Made by a program: the position numbers and the translations under genes. A DNA stretch of 64,000 nucleotides from Spirochaetales bacterium (GTDB taxonomy: Bacteria; Spirochaetota; Leptospiria; Leptospirales; Leptonemataceae), in the NCBI GenBank assembly GCA_024233935.1, contig JACKOY010000004.1, forward strand, positions 248,001-312,000, written 5' to 3'. This document shows, piece after piece, positions 50,860-58,218 of this stretch (positions are counted from its first letter, which is position 1; each line of letters starts with the position of its first letter). Below the pieces are notes generated by a model. That model saw only the letters and a program-made list of their open reading frames with translations, searched no databases and was not told where the DNA came from.

Positions 50860-51702
50860 ATGGGAACTATTCAGGAAATGCTGGCAGAGGCCGCCGAATG
50901 CGACCCACAGCCCCTCGAGATTGCCGGTCGCCGCTTTGTCTCACGGCTCTTCGTTGGCACCGGCAAATTTTCATCGAGCGCTGCCATGCGCCAGGCGATT
51001 GATGAGTCAGCCAGCGAAATGGTGACCGTGGCCCTGCGGCGGGTGGAGCTCAATCGGCCCATGGACGCGCAGGATCCGGTTTCTGCGATCGACCGCAATC
51101 GTGTCATGCTTTTGCCGAATACTTCCGGGGCTCGTGACGCCGCCGAAGCAATCAAACTCGCGCATCTGGCACGGGAACTGGGCGGAGGCAACTGGCTCAA
51201 GCTGGAAGTCACTCCCGAGCCCCGCTATCTTTTGCCCGACCCGGTCGCCACCCTGGAAGCGGCCACGGCGCTCGTGAAGGACGGTTTCGTGGTCTTGCCC
51301 TACATCAATGCGGACCCCATTCTGGCCTTGAGGCTTCAAGATGTTGGCTGTGCTACGGTCATGCCGCTGGGTTCGCCGATCGGGTCGAACCAGGGCATTC
51401 GTACGGAGGCCAGCCTGCGCATTATCATTGAGCAGGCGCGGGTTCCGGTTGTGGTGGACGCGGGTCTGGGCGCTCCATCCCACGCGGCCCGGGCCATGGA
51501 AATGGGGGCCGCCGCAGTTCTGGTGAATACGGCGCTCGCCGTTTCTGAAAATACCGGGCGCGCCGCCCGGGCCTTTGCCCTGGCGACTCTGGCCGGGCGC
51601 GAAGCCTTTCTGTACGGCGTGCGTGGCGTTGCGTCATCCGGCGCCTGGACCGAGGCGCGGGCCTCCAGTCCGCTGACCGGCTTTCTGGGAGGTGACCACT
51701 AG
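50860..51702 (+). CDS. thiG: Thiazole synthase ThiG
   Basis: Makes the thiazole phosphate carboxylate of thiamine from DXP, dehydroglycine and ThiS thiocarboxylate. 280 residues. LFVGTGKFSS, the Schiff-base Lys in NWLKLEVTPEPRYLLPD, MPLGSPIGSNQGI, and VVVDAGLGAPSHAARAMEMGAAAVLVNTA are visible. The ATG at 50860 has a poor ribosome site. I see no TPP riboswitch upstream. ThiH, its partner, is encoded 9.5 kb away at 61246. Confidence 0.95.
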   Translation: MGTIQEMLAEAAECDPQPLEIAGRRFVSRLFVGTGKFSSSAAMRQAIDESASEMVTVALRRVELNRPMDAQDPVSAIDRNRVMLLPNTSGARDAAEAIKLAHLARELGGGNWLKLEVTPEPRYLLPDPVATLEAATALVKDGFVVLPYINADPILALRLQDVGCATVMPLGSPIGSNQGIRTEASLRIIIEQARVPVVVDAGLGAPSHAARAMEMGAAAVLVNTALAVSENTGRAARAFALATLAGREAFLYGVRGVASSGAWTEARASSPLTGFLGGDH

Positions 51703-52187
51703 TGTTGCGTCGCATTCAGAGAATGCTAGCCGCCCGCCCTGTTGCCGATCAAAATCCGGTCGCACACGAACTGAGAAGTCTTGTGCCCGAAAATGACCGT
51801 TCTCTCGACATCGTAGCAGCGAAGATTGGTCTGGTGCTGCTCATGATCCATTCCGACCAGAAAGTCGAGCAGGACGAACGTGACTTTTTGGTTCGGCGCG
51901 TCCAGGCCGAACTGAGACTCGAAGGGCCGGACGCGACGCGCCTGGCGGATCAATTGCTCGAAATTCCTGAAGAGCGCTTAGAACTGGTACACCTCGGACG
52001 CACCCTGGCGGGGGGCGTTTCGGAAGACGAACGTCGTGTCTTTCTGGGCGAATTGTTTGGTCTGGCAGCCTCGGACAGTGATTTTCACATGCTGGAAGAG
52101 CGCGACCTGCGCGTTCTGGCCGAGGCGCTACAGCTGACGCGCACGGATTTTGTTGCATTGAGGCGCGAAATCATGAACCGGGAGTAA
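51702..52187 (+). CDS. TerB-like protein
   Basis: 161 residues, all helical and acidic. KIGLVLLMIHSDQKVEQDERDFLVRRV and LFGLAASDSDFHMLEERDLRVLAEAL are the paired acidic helices of the TerB/DjlA N-terminal family, which may bind divalent metal. The start is a GTG overlapping the thiG stop by one base. Function is unknown; the family occurs in tellurite and membrane-stress clusters, but no other ter gene is present. Confidence 0.8.
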   Translation: MLRRIQRMLAARPVADQNPVAHELRSLVPENDRSLDIVAAKIGLVLLMIHSDQKVEQDERDFLVRRVQAELRLEGPDATRLADQLLEIPEERLELVHLGRTLAGGVSEDERRVFLGELFGLAASDSDFHMLEERDLRVLAEALQLTRTDFVALRREIMNRE

Positions 52188-52200
52188 CACGGAGCGAAAC

Positions 52201-52461
52201 ATGTTTGCAGAATTAGGATTCCTATGGTTTATCATTGTTGGTTTGATCGCCGGCTGGATCGGCGGCAAGCTGATCAAGGGTCGCGGTTTCGGATTTATCG
52301 GCAACATCGTTGTGGGAGTGGTCGGTGCGTTGATCGGAGGCTGGCTCTTTGAGTCGCTTGAAATTCGCATCGGTGGCTTTTTCATGTCCGTTGTGGCTGC
52401 GACCGTGGGCGCAGTGATCTTGCTCTATATTGTGCGGCTCATTGCCCGTGACGATCAATAG
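52201..52461 (+). CDS. GlsB/YeaQ/YmgE family membrane protein
   Basis: 86 residues with three hydrophobic helices and the family pattern LIAGWIGGKLIKGRGFGFIGNIVVGVVGALIGGWLF. Once called transglycosylase-associated; linked to general stress in other bacteria, mechanism unknown. It starts 13 nt after the TerB-like gene. Confidence 0.92.
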   Translation: MFAELGFLWFIIVGLIAGWIGGKLIKGRGFGFIGNIVVGVVGALIGGWLFESLEIRIGGFFMSVVAATVGAVILLYIVRLIARDDQ

Positions 52462-52487
52462 AAGCGGGGCTTACCTGCGGGTAACTA

Positions 52488-53321
52488 ATGAGCTGGCAGA
52501 ACCTCGAAAACAAGAATCCGCAGTCTCTGGCGGAGGCACGCGTGCAACTGCACTACGCCGTACAGCCGGCAGCCGCCGTTGGCATTTTCCTGCTTGAAGA
52601 ACGGCCCGATTGGAGTCACGGCGCGCTTTCTTACGACCCCGGCGCCGGAGCGTTTTTCGGTCAGCCGCTCCCTGGAGATTTGCGTGCGGGACTGGACGTC
52701 GTCGGGCTGAAACTCGTACTCGAAAAATCCGGTCAGCGGATCGCCGAGAAGGACCTGGCCGGTTCCACCTACAACCAGGGTCTGGACTGGATGCAATCTC
52801 AGCTGCGCGACCAGGGAGTGGAGGGTAAACTCAAACGTCCCGAATATCCGGACTTTCCCGATCACGCCCTTGCCGGAGAGGCTCGTTTCCAGGCCGGTCT
52901 GGAAACGGACCTGAAAGAACTCAGCCGCTACTTTGAGAATTCTCTGGCACTGCTAAACGATCTTGCGACCGCCAATGCGGGCGCCTCTCCGGTGCGCGTC
53001 TGGCCGCACCACTTTGACATCGCCACTCTCATATCGGTGCGCGAACCTTCGAAGCCGGGCGGCGAAGACGGGGTGTCTATCGGCGTTGGCCTTTCGCCGG
53101 GCGATCGGTCTTCGGCGGCCCCGTACTATTATGTGACCCCGTGGCCGTATCCCGACCGCGACCAGTTGCCGGAACTCGGCTTCGGTCGCTGGAATACCGA
53201 TGGCTGGGTGGGCGCCCTTTTGGAGGCCGGCGACATCGTGGGACAAATGAACCAAAAAGAAGCCGCCCAGGGCTTTCTTACTGACGCGGTTGCCGCCTGC
53301 ACGAAACTGCTGGCCGTTTGA
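52488..53321 (+). CDS. Conserved hypothetical protein, DUF5996-like?
   Basis: 277 residues, soluble. ARVQLHYAVQPAAAVG, then VRVWPHHFDIATLISV and PYYYVTPWPYPD are the striking segments. The WPHHFD motif resembles DUF5996 proteins, but I cannot confirm the match. The His pair and acidic residue could bind metal. It lies 26 nt after the GlsB-like gene and 55 nt before the Rieske-GltS fusion. Confidence 0.7.
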   Translation: MSWQNLENKNPQSLAEARVQLHYAVQPAAAVGIFLLEERPDWSHGALSYDPGAGAFFGQPLPGDLRAGLDVVGLKLVLEKSGQRIAEKDLAGSTYNQGLDWMQSQLRDQGVEGKLKRPEYPDFPDHALAGEARFQAGLETDLKELSRYFENSLALLNDLATANAGASPVRVWPHHFDIATLISVREPSKPGGEDGVSIGVGLSPGDRSSAAPYYYVTPWPYPDRDQLPELGFGRWNTDGWVGALLEAGDIVGQMNQKEAAQGFLTDAVAACTKLLAV

Positions 53322-53376
53322 GAACGCGCCATCGTACGGCGTTTGTTGATGGCGTAGACCCGAGCCCGGAGGGACC

Positions 53377-54990
53377 ATGAAAAAGATCGCAGTTGCCCGC
53401 TATTCGGATTTACAGCCGTTGACTCCGACGGCGGCGCTTGTTTCCAATACCGACCTGGTCGTTATCCGGCACGACGATGGCGCTTCCGTGCTTTACGGCC
53501 GTTGCCTGCATCGCGGCGCGCTTCTGGCCGACGGCCATGTCGATGGCGACAACCTCATCTGCGGCCTGCACGGCTGGGACTATCGCTTTCGCAGCGGCAT
53601 CAGCGAGTACAAAAACGAAGAACGCCTGCCGCGCTTTTCTGCCTGGGTGGAAAACGACACGGTGCTCGTGGACCAGGACGAAGTCCGGGACTGGGAGCGG
53701 GAAAATCCCCAGCCCTACAAACGGGACACCTATCTCGGTCAGTATGCCGATGTGCATGGTGCGCCGGAAGAACCTTTCAATCGCGAAATCCAGAATCTCG
53801 CGCGCTTCGGACTCTCAAAGGTTGGCCACCACGGGCCCGTTTCCGCCATGGGCGTTTCCCGCGCCGACCTACCGGTCTGGGAACACATTCAAATTCAAAC
53901 CGCACAACTACATCGCGCCCCGCTTTTTGACGACGCACCGGTCGGTACGGAACTCGTGATTGGCCCGCGTGCCAAAAGACCACTGCGCCTGGCGTTGCCT
54001 TTATTTGTTTCCGACATGAGCTTCGGCGCGCTTTCAGAAGAAGCCAAGGTTTCCCTGGCCCGGGGTGCCGAACTGGCCGGCACCGGTATTTGTTCGGGCG
54101 AAGGCGGCATGCTGCCCGAGGAGCAAGCGGCAAACACACGCTACTTCTATGAACTGGCTTCGGCGGAGTTCGGTTTCGCTTTGGAAAAGCTAAAACACGT
54201 GCAGGCGTTTCATTTCAAGGGCGGGCAGGGTGCCAAGACCGGCACCGGCGGCCATCTGCCGGGCAACAAAGTACAGGGAAAAATCGCCGAGGTGCGCAAC
54301 CTCAAACCTGGCGAACCGGCCATCTCTCCGTCTCACTTTCGCACACTCTCCAGCGCCACCGACTTCAAGAAATTTGGCGATCGGGTGCGCTCCGAGACCG
54401 GCGGCATCCCGATTGGTTTTAAGCTTTCGGCCAACCACATCGAAGACAACATCGACTTCGCGATCGAAGCCGGCGCCGATTACATCATTCTCGATGGTCG
54501 CGGAGGAGGAACCGGAGCAGCGCCTTTGATCTTTCGGGACAACATATCGATTCCGACGATTCCGGCTCTCGCGCGGGCCCGGGCGCATCTGGACCGTCTC
54601 GGAAAAAACGACATCACGCTCATCATCACCGGTGGCCTGCGAACGGCGGCCGACTTTGCCAAGGCCCTGGCCCTCGGCGCCGATGGCGTGGCGCTCTCCA
54701 ATGCGGCGCTTCAGGCAATCGGTTGTTTGGGCATGCGGGCCTGTCACACCAACAACTGTCCGGTCGGCATTGCCACCCAAAAGCCGCTTTTGCGCGCGCG
54801 CCTCGAAATCGAAAAGTCGGCGGAGCAATTGGCGAGATTTCTTGAGAGCGCAGTGGAACTCATGCAGGTGCTGGCCCGGGCCTGCGGGCACGACCATTTA
54901 AACAAATTTGAGAAACGTGATCTGGTTACCCTCGACCGCGACATGGCTTACCTCACCGGCATCGAGTACGCGGGTGTGACACCGCTCTGA
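53377..54990 (+). CDS. Rieske ferredoxin-glutamate synthase (FMN domain) fusion
   Basis: 537 residues. Residues 1-95 form a Rieske [2Fe-2S] domain with CLHRG and CGLHGWDY. The rest is the FMN-binding, TIM-barrel synthase domain of glutamate synthase: LPLFVSDMSFGALSEEAKVSLARGAE, FHFKGGQGAKTGTGGHLPGNKV, IILDGRGGGTGAAP, and the [3Fe-4S] Cys set in GCLGMRACHTNNCPVGIATQ. The glutaminase domain of GltB is absent. The electron path would be Rieske to [3Fe-4S] to FMN, but the reaction is unknown; it may be ferredoxin-like dependent 2-oxoacid chemistry rather than true glutamate synthase. Confidence 0.9.
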   Translation: MKKIAVARYSDLQPLTPTAALVSNTDLVVIRHDDGASVLYGRCLHRGALLADGHVDGDNLICGLHGWDYRFRSGISEYKNEERLPRFSAWVENDTVLVDQDEVRDWERENPQPYKRDTYLGQYADVHGAPEEPFNREIQNLARFGLSKVGHHGPVSAMGVSRADLPVWEHIQIQTAQLHRAPLFDDAPVGTELVIGPRAKRPLRLALPLFVSDMSFGALSEEAKVSLARGAELAGTGICSGEGGMLPEEQAANTRYFYELASAEFGFALEKLKHVQAFHFKGGQGAKTGTGGHLPGNKVQGKIAEVRNLKPGEPAISPSHFRTLSSATDFKKFGDRVRSETGGIPIGFKLSANHIEDNIDFAIEAGADYIILDGRGGGTGAAPLIFRDNISIPTIPALARARAHLDRLGKNDITLIITGGLRTAADFAKALALGADGVALSNAALQAIGCLGMRACHTNNCPVGIATQKPLLRARLEIEKSAEQLARFLESAVELMQVLARACGHDHLNKFEKRDLVTLDRDMAYLTGIEYAGVTPL

Positions 54991-55228
54991 GTCGGGAGGC
55001 CAGCACGTTTCGTTCGTTTCGGTACGCCTGGTCCTTCTACGCTACGGGGAGGTCGCATTCCGCGATCAGCAGAGCTTTCATGCGAGGCGCCTTCGACTAT
55101 TTAATAGAAACGCTTTCGATCTCATTCGTTCCGCCACGCGCGAATGCAAGTTAACACGGCGATTTCAAGCTCACGCAAGCACAAAACAATCGGGCCGGGC
55201 GGCGCTCCCGCGACCTGGTCTGAGCCGG
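54991..55228. other. Intergenic region between convergent genes
   Basis: 238 nt between the Rieske-GltS stop and the glycosyltransferase stop. No supportable gene, hairpin terminator or repeat seen. Confidence 0.5.
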
Positions 55229-56251
55229 CTATGCCAGGAACAGAAAATCTTTACCCTCGTGCTGGGCTGCTTGCCGGAGGCGTTGCCGGATGAGTCTTCG
55301 TGCGATTTCTCCCGGCACATAAGAGAGGATAAACGGTCGGCGGGCGTACGGAATTTCATCGGGAGCTATAATCGGACGACCGCGCCGTGTGTTTCCGATT
55401 TTGCGCGGATCGATATCGATAAAGGCTTCGATGGTCAGGCCCTGTTCCTCAAGCAGCGGTGAAAAACGTCGACTGACCCGGCCGGCGCCCCAGATCAGGA
55501 GGGGACGTCGTGACCCCGCTATCGTTCTGTTCCAGCGCTCGACGAAGAAATGCGCCTTTGTTCGGTGGAAGGCCATTTCGCTGTAGCGCGTGTCGGTGCG
55601 CGTGAGGCGCCCGGCACTGTCCTGCCAGGTAAGCAGCGTTTGCGGTAGCTTCCGGAAGCGTGCACCGCTTTCCAGCAGACGCAGCCAGAGTTCGTAGTCC
55701 TCAGGGAAGTCACCGTTTCGATAACCACCCTGGGCCAGCAAAACCTCGCGGCGCAACACCATGCTGGGGTGCACCAGGGGCGACTCCACAAAGCGATTCA
55801 AAAAGATCGCACGATGGCCGAGCAGACGGTTCTGCCAGTCGACGTAGCGCGCGAGGCCTTCGGATTGCGGGAGCGTCGAACAAAAGCCCACCCGGCAGGA
55901 TACGCCGCCCAGCCCGGTGTCTTTCTGAAGCGCCCCGACCTGTAACTCCAACCGTTCTGTTGCGCTGAGATCGTCGGCGTCCATACGGGCAAGAAATGCG
56001 CCCCGGCTTTCCTTGAGGCCCAGATTGAGCGCGTCCACCAGGTCTGCTTCGGGAAGTTCGAAAGGCCGCAGCCGGGGATCGGACATGTGCCCGCCGATTT
56101 CCTGCATGGTTGCGGCGTCGCTACCGTTCGCAATGACCAGTAGCTCGAGGTTCCGGTAGCTCTGCGTAAGAATGCTCCGTATGGCCGCACTGACTGTCCT
56201 GGCGGCCCGATGGACCGGGAGCACCACACTGACCAGAGGCCCGGCATTCAC
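55229..56251 (-). CDS. Family 2 glycosyltransferase with C-terminal Rossmann-like domain
   Basis: About 340 residues. The GT-A domain begins LVSVVLPVHRAARTVSAAIRS, has the DxD-type LARMDADDLSATERLE and the acceptor-site FPEDYELWLRLL. From about residue 250 a second domain starts: RPLLIWGAGRVSRRFSPLLEEQG with EAFIDIDPRKIG, a glycine loop and acidic strand end typical of a nucleotide-binding Rossmann fold. The GTG at 56251 is my choice of start; a TTG at 56287 extends the frame by 12 residues. It probably builds LPS or another surface glycan. Confidence 0.85.
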   Translation of the reverse strand: MNAGPLVSVVLPVHRAARTVSAAIRSILTQSYRNLELLVIANGSDAATMQEIGGHMSDPRLRPFELPEADLVDALNLGLKESRGAFLARMDADDLSATERLELQVGALQKDTGLGGVSCRVGFCSTLPQSEGLARYVDWQNRLLGHRAIFLNRFVESPLVHPSMVLRREVLLAQGGYRNGDFPEDYELWLRLLESGARFRKLPQTLLTWQDSAGRLTRTDTRYSEMAFHRTKAHFFVERWNRTIAGSRRPLLIWGAGRVSRRFSPLLEEQGLTIEAFIDIDPRKIGNTRRGRPIIAPDEIPYARRPFILSYVPGEIARRLIRQRLRQAAQHEGKDFLFLA

Positions 56252-56356
56252 ACGGCAGCCTGGCCGGGGTGGCGCAGCTGGCAACAATCACACAATCCTG
56301 TGCGATTGCGCTTGCCAGCCGGCCTGGTCAGGCGCACCCGTTCCCGGGACACGAAC

Positions 56357-57379
56357 ATGAGCCTTGCGCGCGCCTTTCTGGTTTGTTTGATTTTCAGTTC
56401 GCTCGCGTCGTCTTGCGTCGAAACGGACTGCGTGCGCAGTGACACCTTTGAGTGCTCGGACTACGGCATTGTTCTTTCTCTGGCTTCGTTTCGAAACAAA
56501 CCGTACTTCATTGCTACCGGCGATGCGGGCCGAATCGTGATTTCCGAGGACAACGGGCTTTCCTACGTGGAGCGCACCTTACCAACGGCGAACAACCTGG
56601 CCGGAGCCGCAACAAACGGCAACGGGACCTGGGTGGTGGTTGGAGGGGGAGTCAGCGGCGAGAGCTTTTATTCGCTCGATCGGGGTTTGAGTTGGTCGGT
56701 CGCAACTCTACCTGCGTCACCCTCTACGCGGCAGGACGTTACCTACGGCGCCGGTTGGTTTGTCAGTGTTGGCAGCGGTGGCCAGATCTACCTGTCGAAC
56801 GACGGCATGACCTGGGGCGCCACGACCTCCCCAACCGCGAATATCTTGCGCTCGGTGGAATATCTGAACGGCCAATTCGTCGCCGGAAGCGATACGGGGC
56901 CCACGATCATTCGCTCGACGAATGGTCTCAGCTGGCAGCTTGCCACCACGCCTCCGGGCGCGCCGGTTTTCGACATTGCGAGCGATCCTCAGGGCCGCCT
57001 TCTGGTTTGTGGCAACGCGGCCGTGAAGGCCTCGTTCAGTACCACGGCCGGCGACAGCTGGGTCGACGCCACCGTCAGTCCGGCTCAGAACGTGTTCGGA
57101 GCCGGCTATCTCAACGGCCGTCTGATCTGCGCGGGGCTCACCGGCAACGTATTTACCAGCACCGACGGGGGCGCCAACTGGGGATTGGCCGCCACCGGCG
57201 GAACAAGCATCAACGATGTGGCCTACAGTGCGACTGTTGCCATTGGCGCCGGGGTTGGGGCCGGCTTCACCTATCGCAGCACCGATGCGATTACCTGGAC
57301 GGTGGTCACAGCTCCGACCGGCGCGCTTTTTAATCGAATTGGTTTTCTCGAAGAACGCCAGCTCTTTCTGCCGCCATAA
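56357..57379 (+). CDS. Beta-propeller lipoprotein, Asp-box/Ycf48-like, second copy
   Basis: 340 residues from the ATG at 56357. The signal peptide MSLARAFLVCLIFSSLASSC ends in lipobox-like ASSC. The mature protein has repeated Asp-box-type units (SEDNGLSYV, SLDRGLSWS, SNDGMTWG, STNGLSWQ, STTAGDSWV, STDGGANWG, STDAITWT), about seven blades, enough for a closed propeller. The Cys pattern after the lipobox (VETDC, ECSDYG) matches the copy at 35829. It is divergent from the glycosyltransferase gene. Confidence 0.88.
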   Translation: MSLARAFLVCLIFSSLASSCVETDCVRSDTFECSDYGIVLSLASFRNKPYFIATGDAGRIVISEDNGLSYVERTLPTANNLAGAATNGNGTWVVVGGGVSGESFYSLDRGLSWSVATLPASPSTRQDVTYGAGWFVSVGSGGQIYLSNDGMTWGATTSPTANILRSVEYLNGQFVAGSDTGPTIIRSTNGLSWQLATTPPGAPVFDIASDPQGRLLVCGNAAVKASFSTTAGDSWVDATVSPAQNVFGAGYLNGRLICAGLTGNVFTSTDGGANWGLAATGGTSINDVAYSATVAIGAGVGAGFTYRSTDAITWTVVTAPTGALFNRIGFLEERQLFLPP

Positions 57380-57643
57380 CGCTTCTCGTCTCTGCATTTC
57401 TCTTTGTGCACTTCGAGCGCAGTGCCCTGAAGCAGGCCTTTGCCCACGAAGGTCCGAGCATGGTCGAGATCATTTCCGACCCGCTTTTGATTTGATGCTC
57501 CCGGCCGGCACACAAGCAGAAGCGATAGGTCCGCCTCAGCGCACGTCAGCCTGCGCTTTACGTTTCGATGGCCGCCCATAATTCGATCCGGCCCGTTTTT
57601 CTGCTTGTAAGCTGAGCGGCCCGTTTCACTTTCCTGGGTCGTT
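57380..57643. other. Intergenic region without recognised gene
   Basis: 264 nt. A minus-strand frame crosses it but shows no family signature and overlaps the propeller gene. No promoter motif stands out before the following gene. Confidence 0.45.
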
Positions 57644-58216
57644 ATGCGGCAGCAGTGGGTAGATCTCTTTTCAGGCATGGCGCGGGGTTCCATTCCCTTC
57701 GACGGCACCGGCATGATTCTGGACGCAAAGTTCGATCCTAACTCGAACTATGCGATTTTCGAGATTATCTGGTTCAAGAATGTAAAAAACATAATACCGT
57801 CGGACGACTCCGTCACTTTCCAGTCCGATGGGCATAAGATCTTCCTCATGTACGAACCCCAGAGCTTCACGGCCCGCTACATGGAACCCTACCTTCGCGA
57901 GGACGGGCGCAAGATACCGATGCGCTTCAACGAACTTGCCAAAATCGAACTCGATAATCGCGACTCGGTTTTCGTCTCACTCAAACCCTATACGAGTCAT
58001 GGTAGTTTTACTGTGGAAGCCCCTGCTCGCGGCAATCTGGTCTACTATTTCTTTGACACGGGCGAAGTGGCCGATGGTGAGGCCGCCCTGCGAAACCTTC
58101 ATCTTTTTTTGGTCACGGTGTTAAAAGATGACTTCCGGCTAAAACGCCAATACGTTGACCAGGTCACTGAGGTTCTCCGTCAGAATTTTGATTATCTCAA
58201 GTCGCTTCAGAATTAG
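57644..58216 (+). CDS. Hypothetical protein coupled to hybrid histidine kinase
   Basis: 190 residues, soluble. A beta-rich first half (GTGMILDAKFDPNSNYAIFEIIWF) is followed by SVFVSLKPYTSHGSF and a helical end (LKDDFRLKRQYVDQVTEVLRQNFDYL). No family recognised. It ends 2 nt before the hybrid kinase start, so translation is likely coupled, and it may be a cytoplasmic partner of that kinase. A start at the ATG at 57677 is also possible. Confidence 0.7.
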   Translation: MRQQWVDLFSGMARGSIPFDGTGMILDAKFDPNSNYAIFEIIWFKNVKNIIPSDDSVTFQSDGHKIFLMYEPQSFTARYMEPYLREDGRKIPMRFNELAKIELDNRDSVFVSLKPYTSHGSFTVEAPARGNLVYYFFDTGEVADGEAALRNLHLFLVTVLKDDFRLKRQYVDQVTEVLRQNFDYLKSLQN

Positions 58217-58218
58217 AG

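Noticed and set aside
51702..52187. Tellurite-resistance cluster
   Set aside because: Only one TerB-like gene is present; no terC, terD or terZ-type genes adjoin.
53377..54990. Full glutamate synthase large subunit broken by a frameshift
   Set aside because: The N-terminus is a complete Rieske domain with its own start, and no glutaminase-like sequence lies upstream in any frame.
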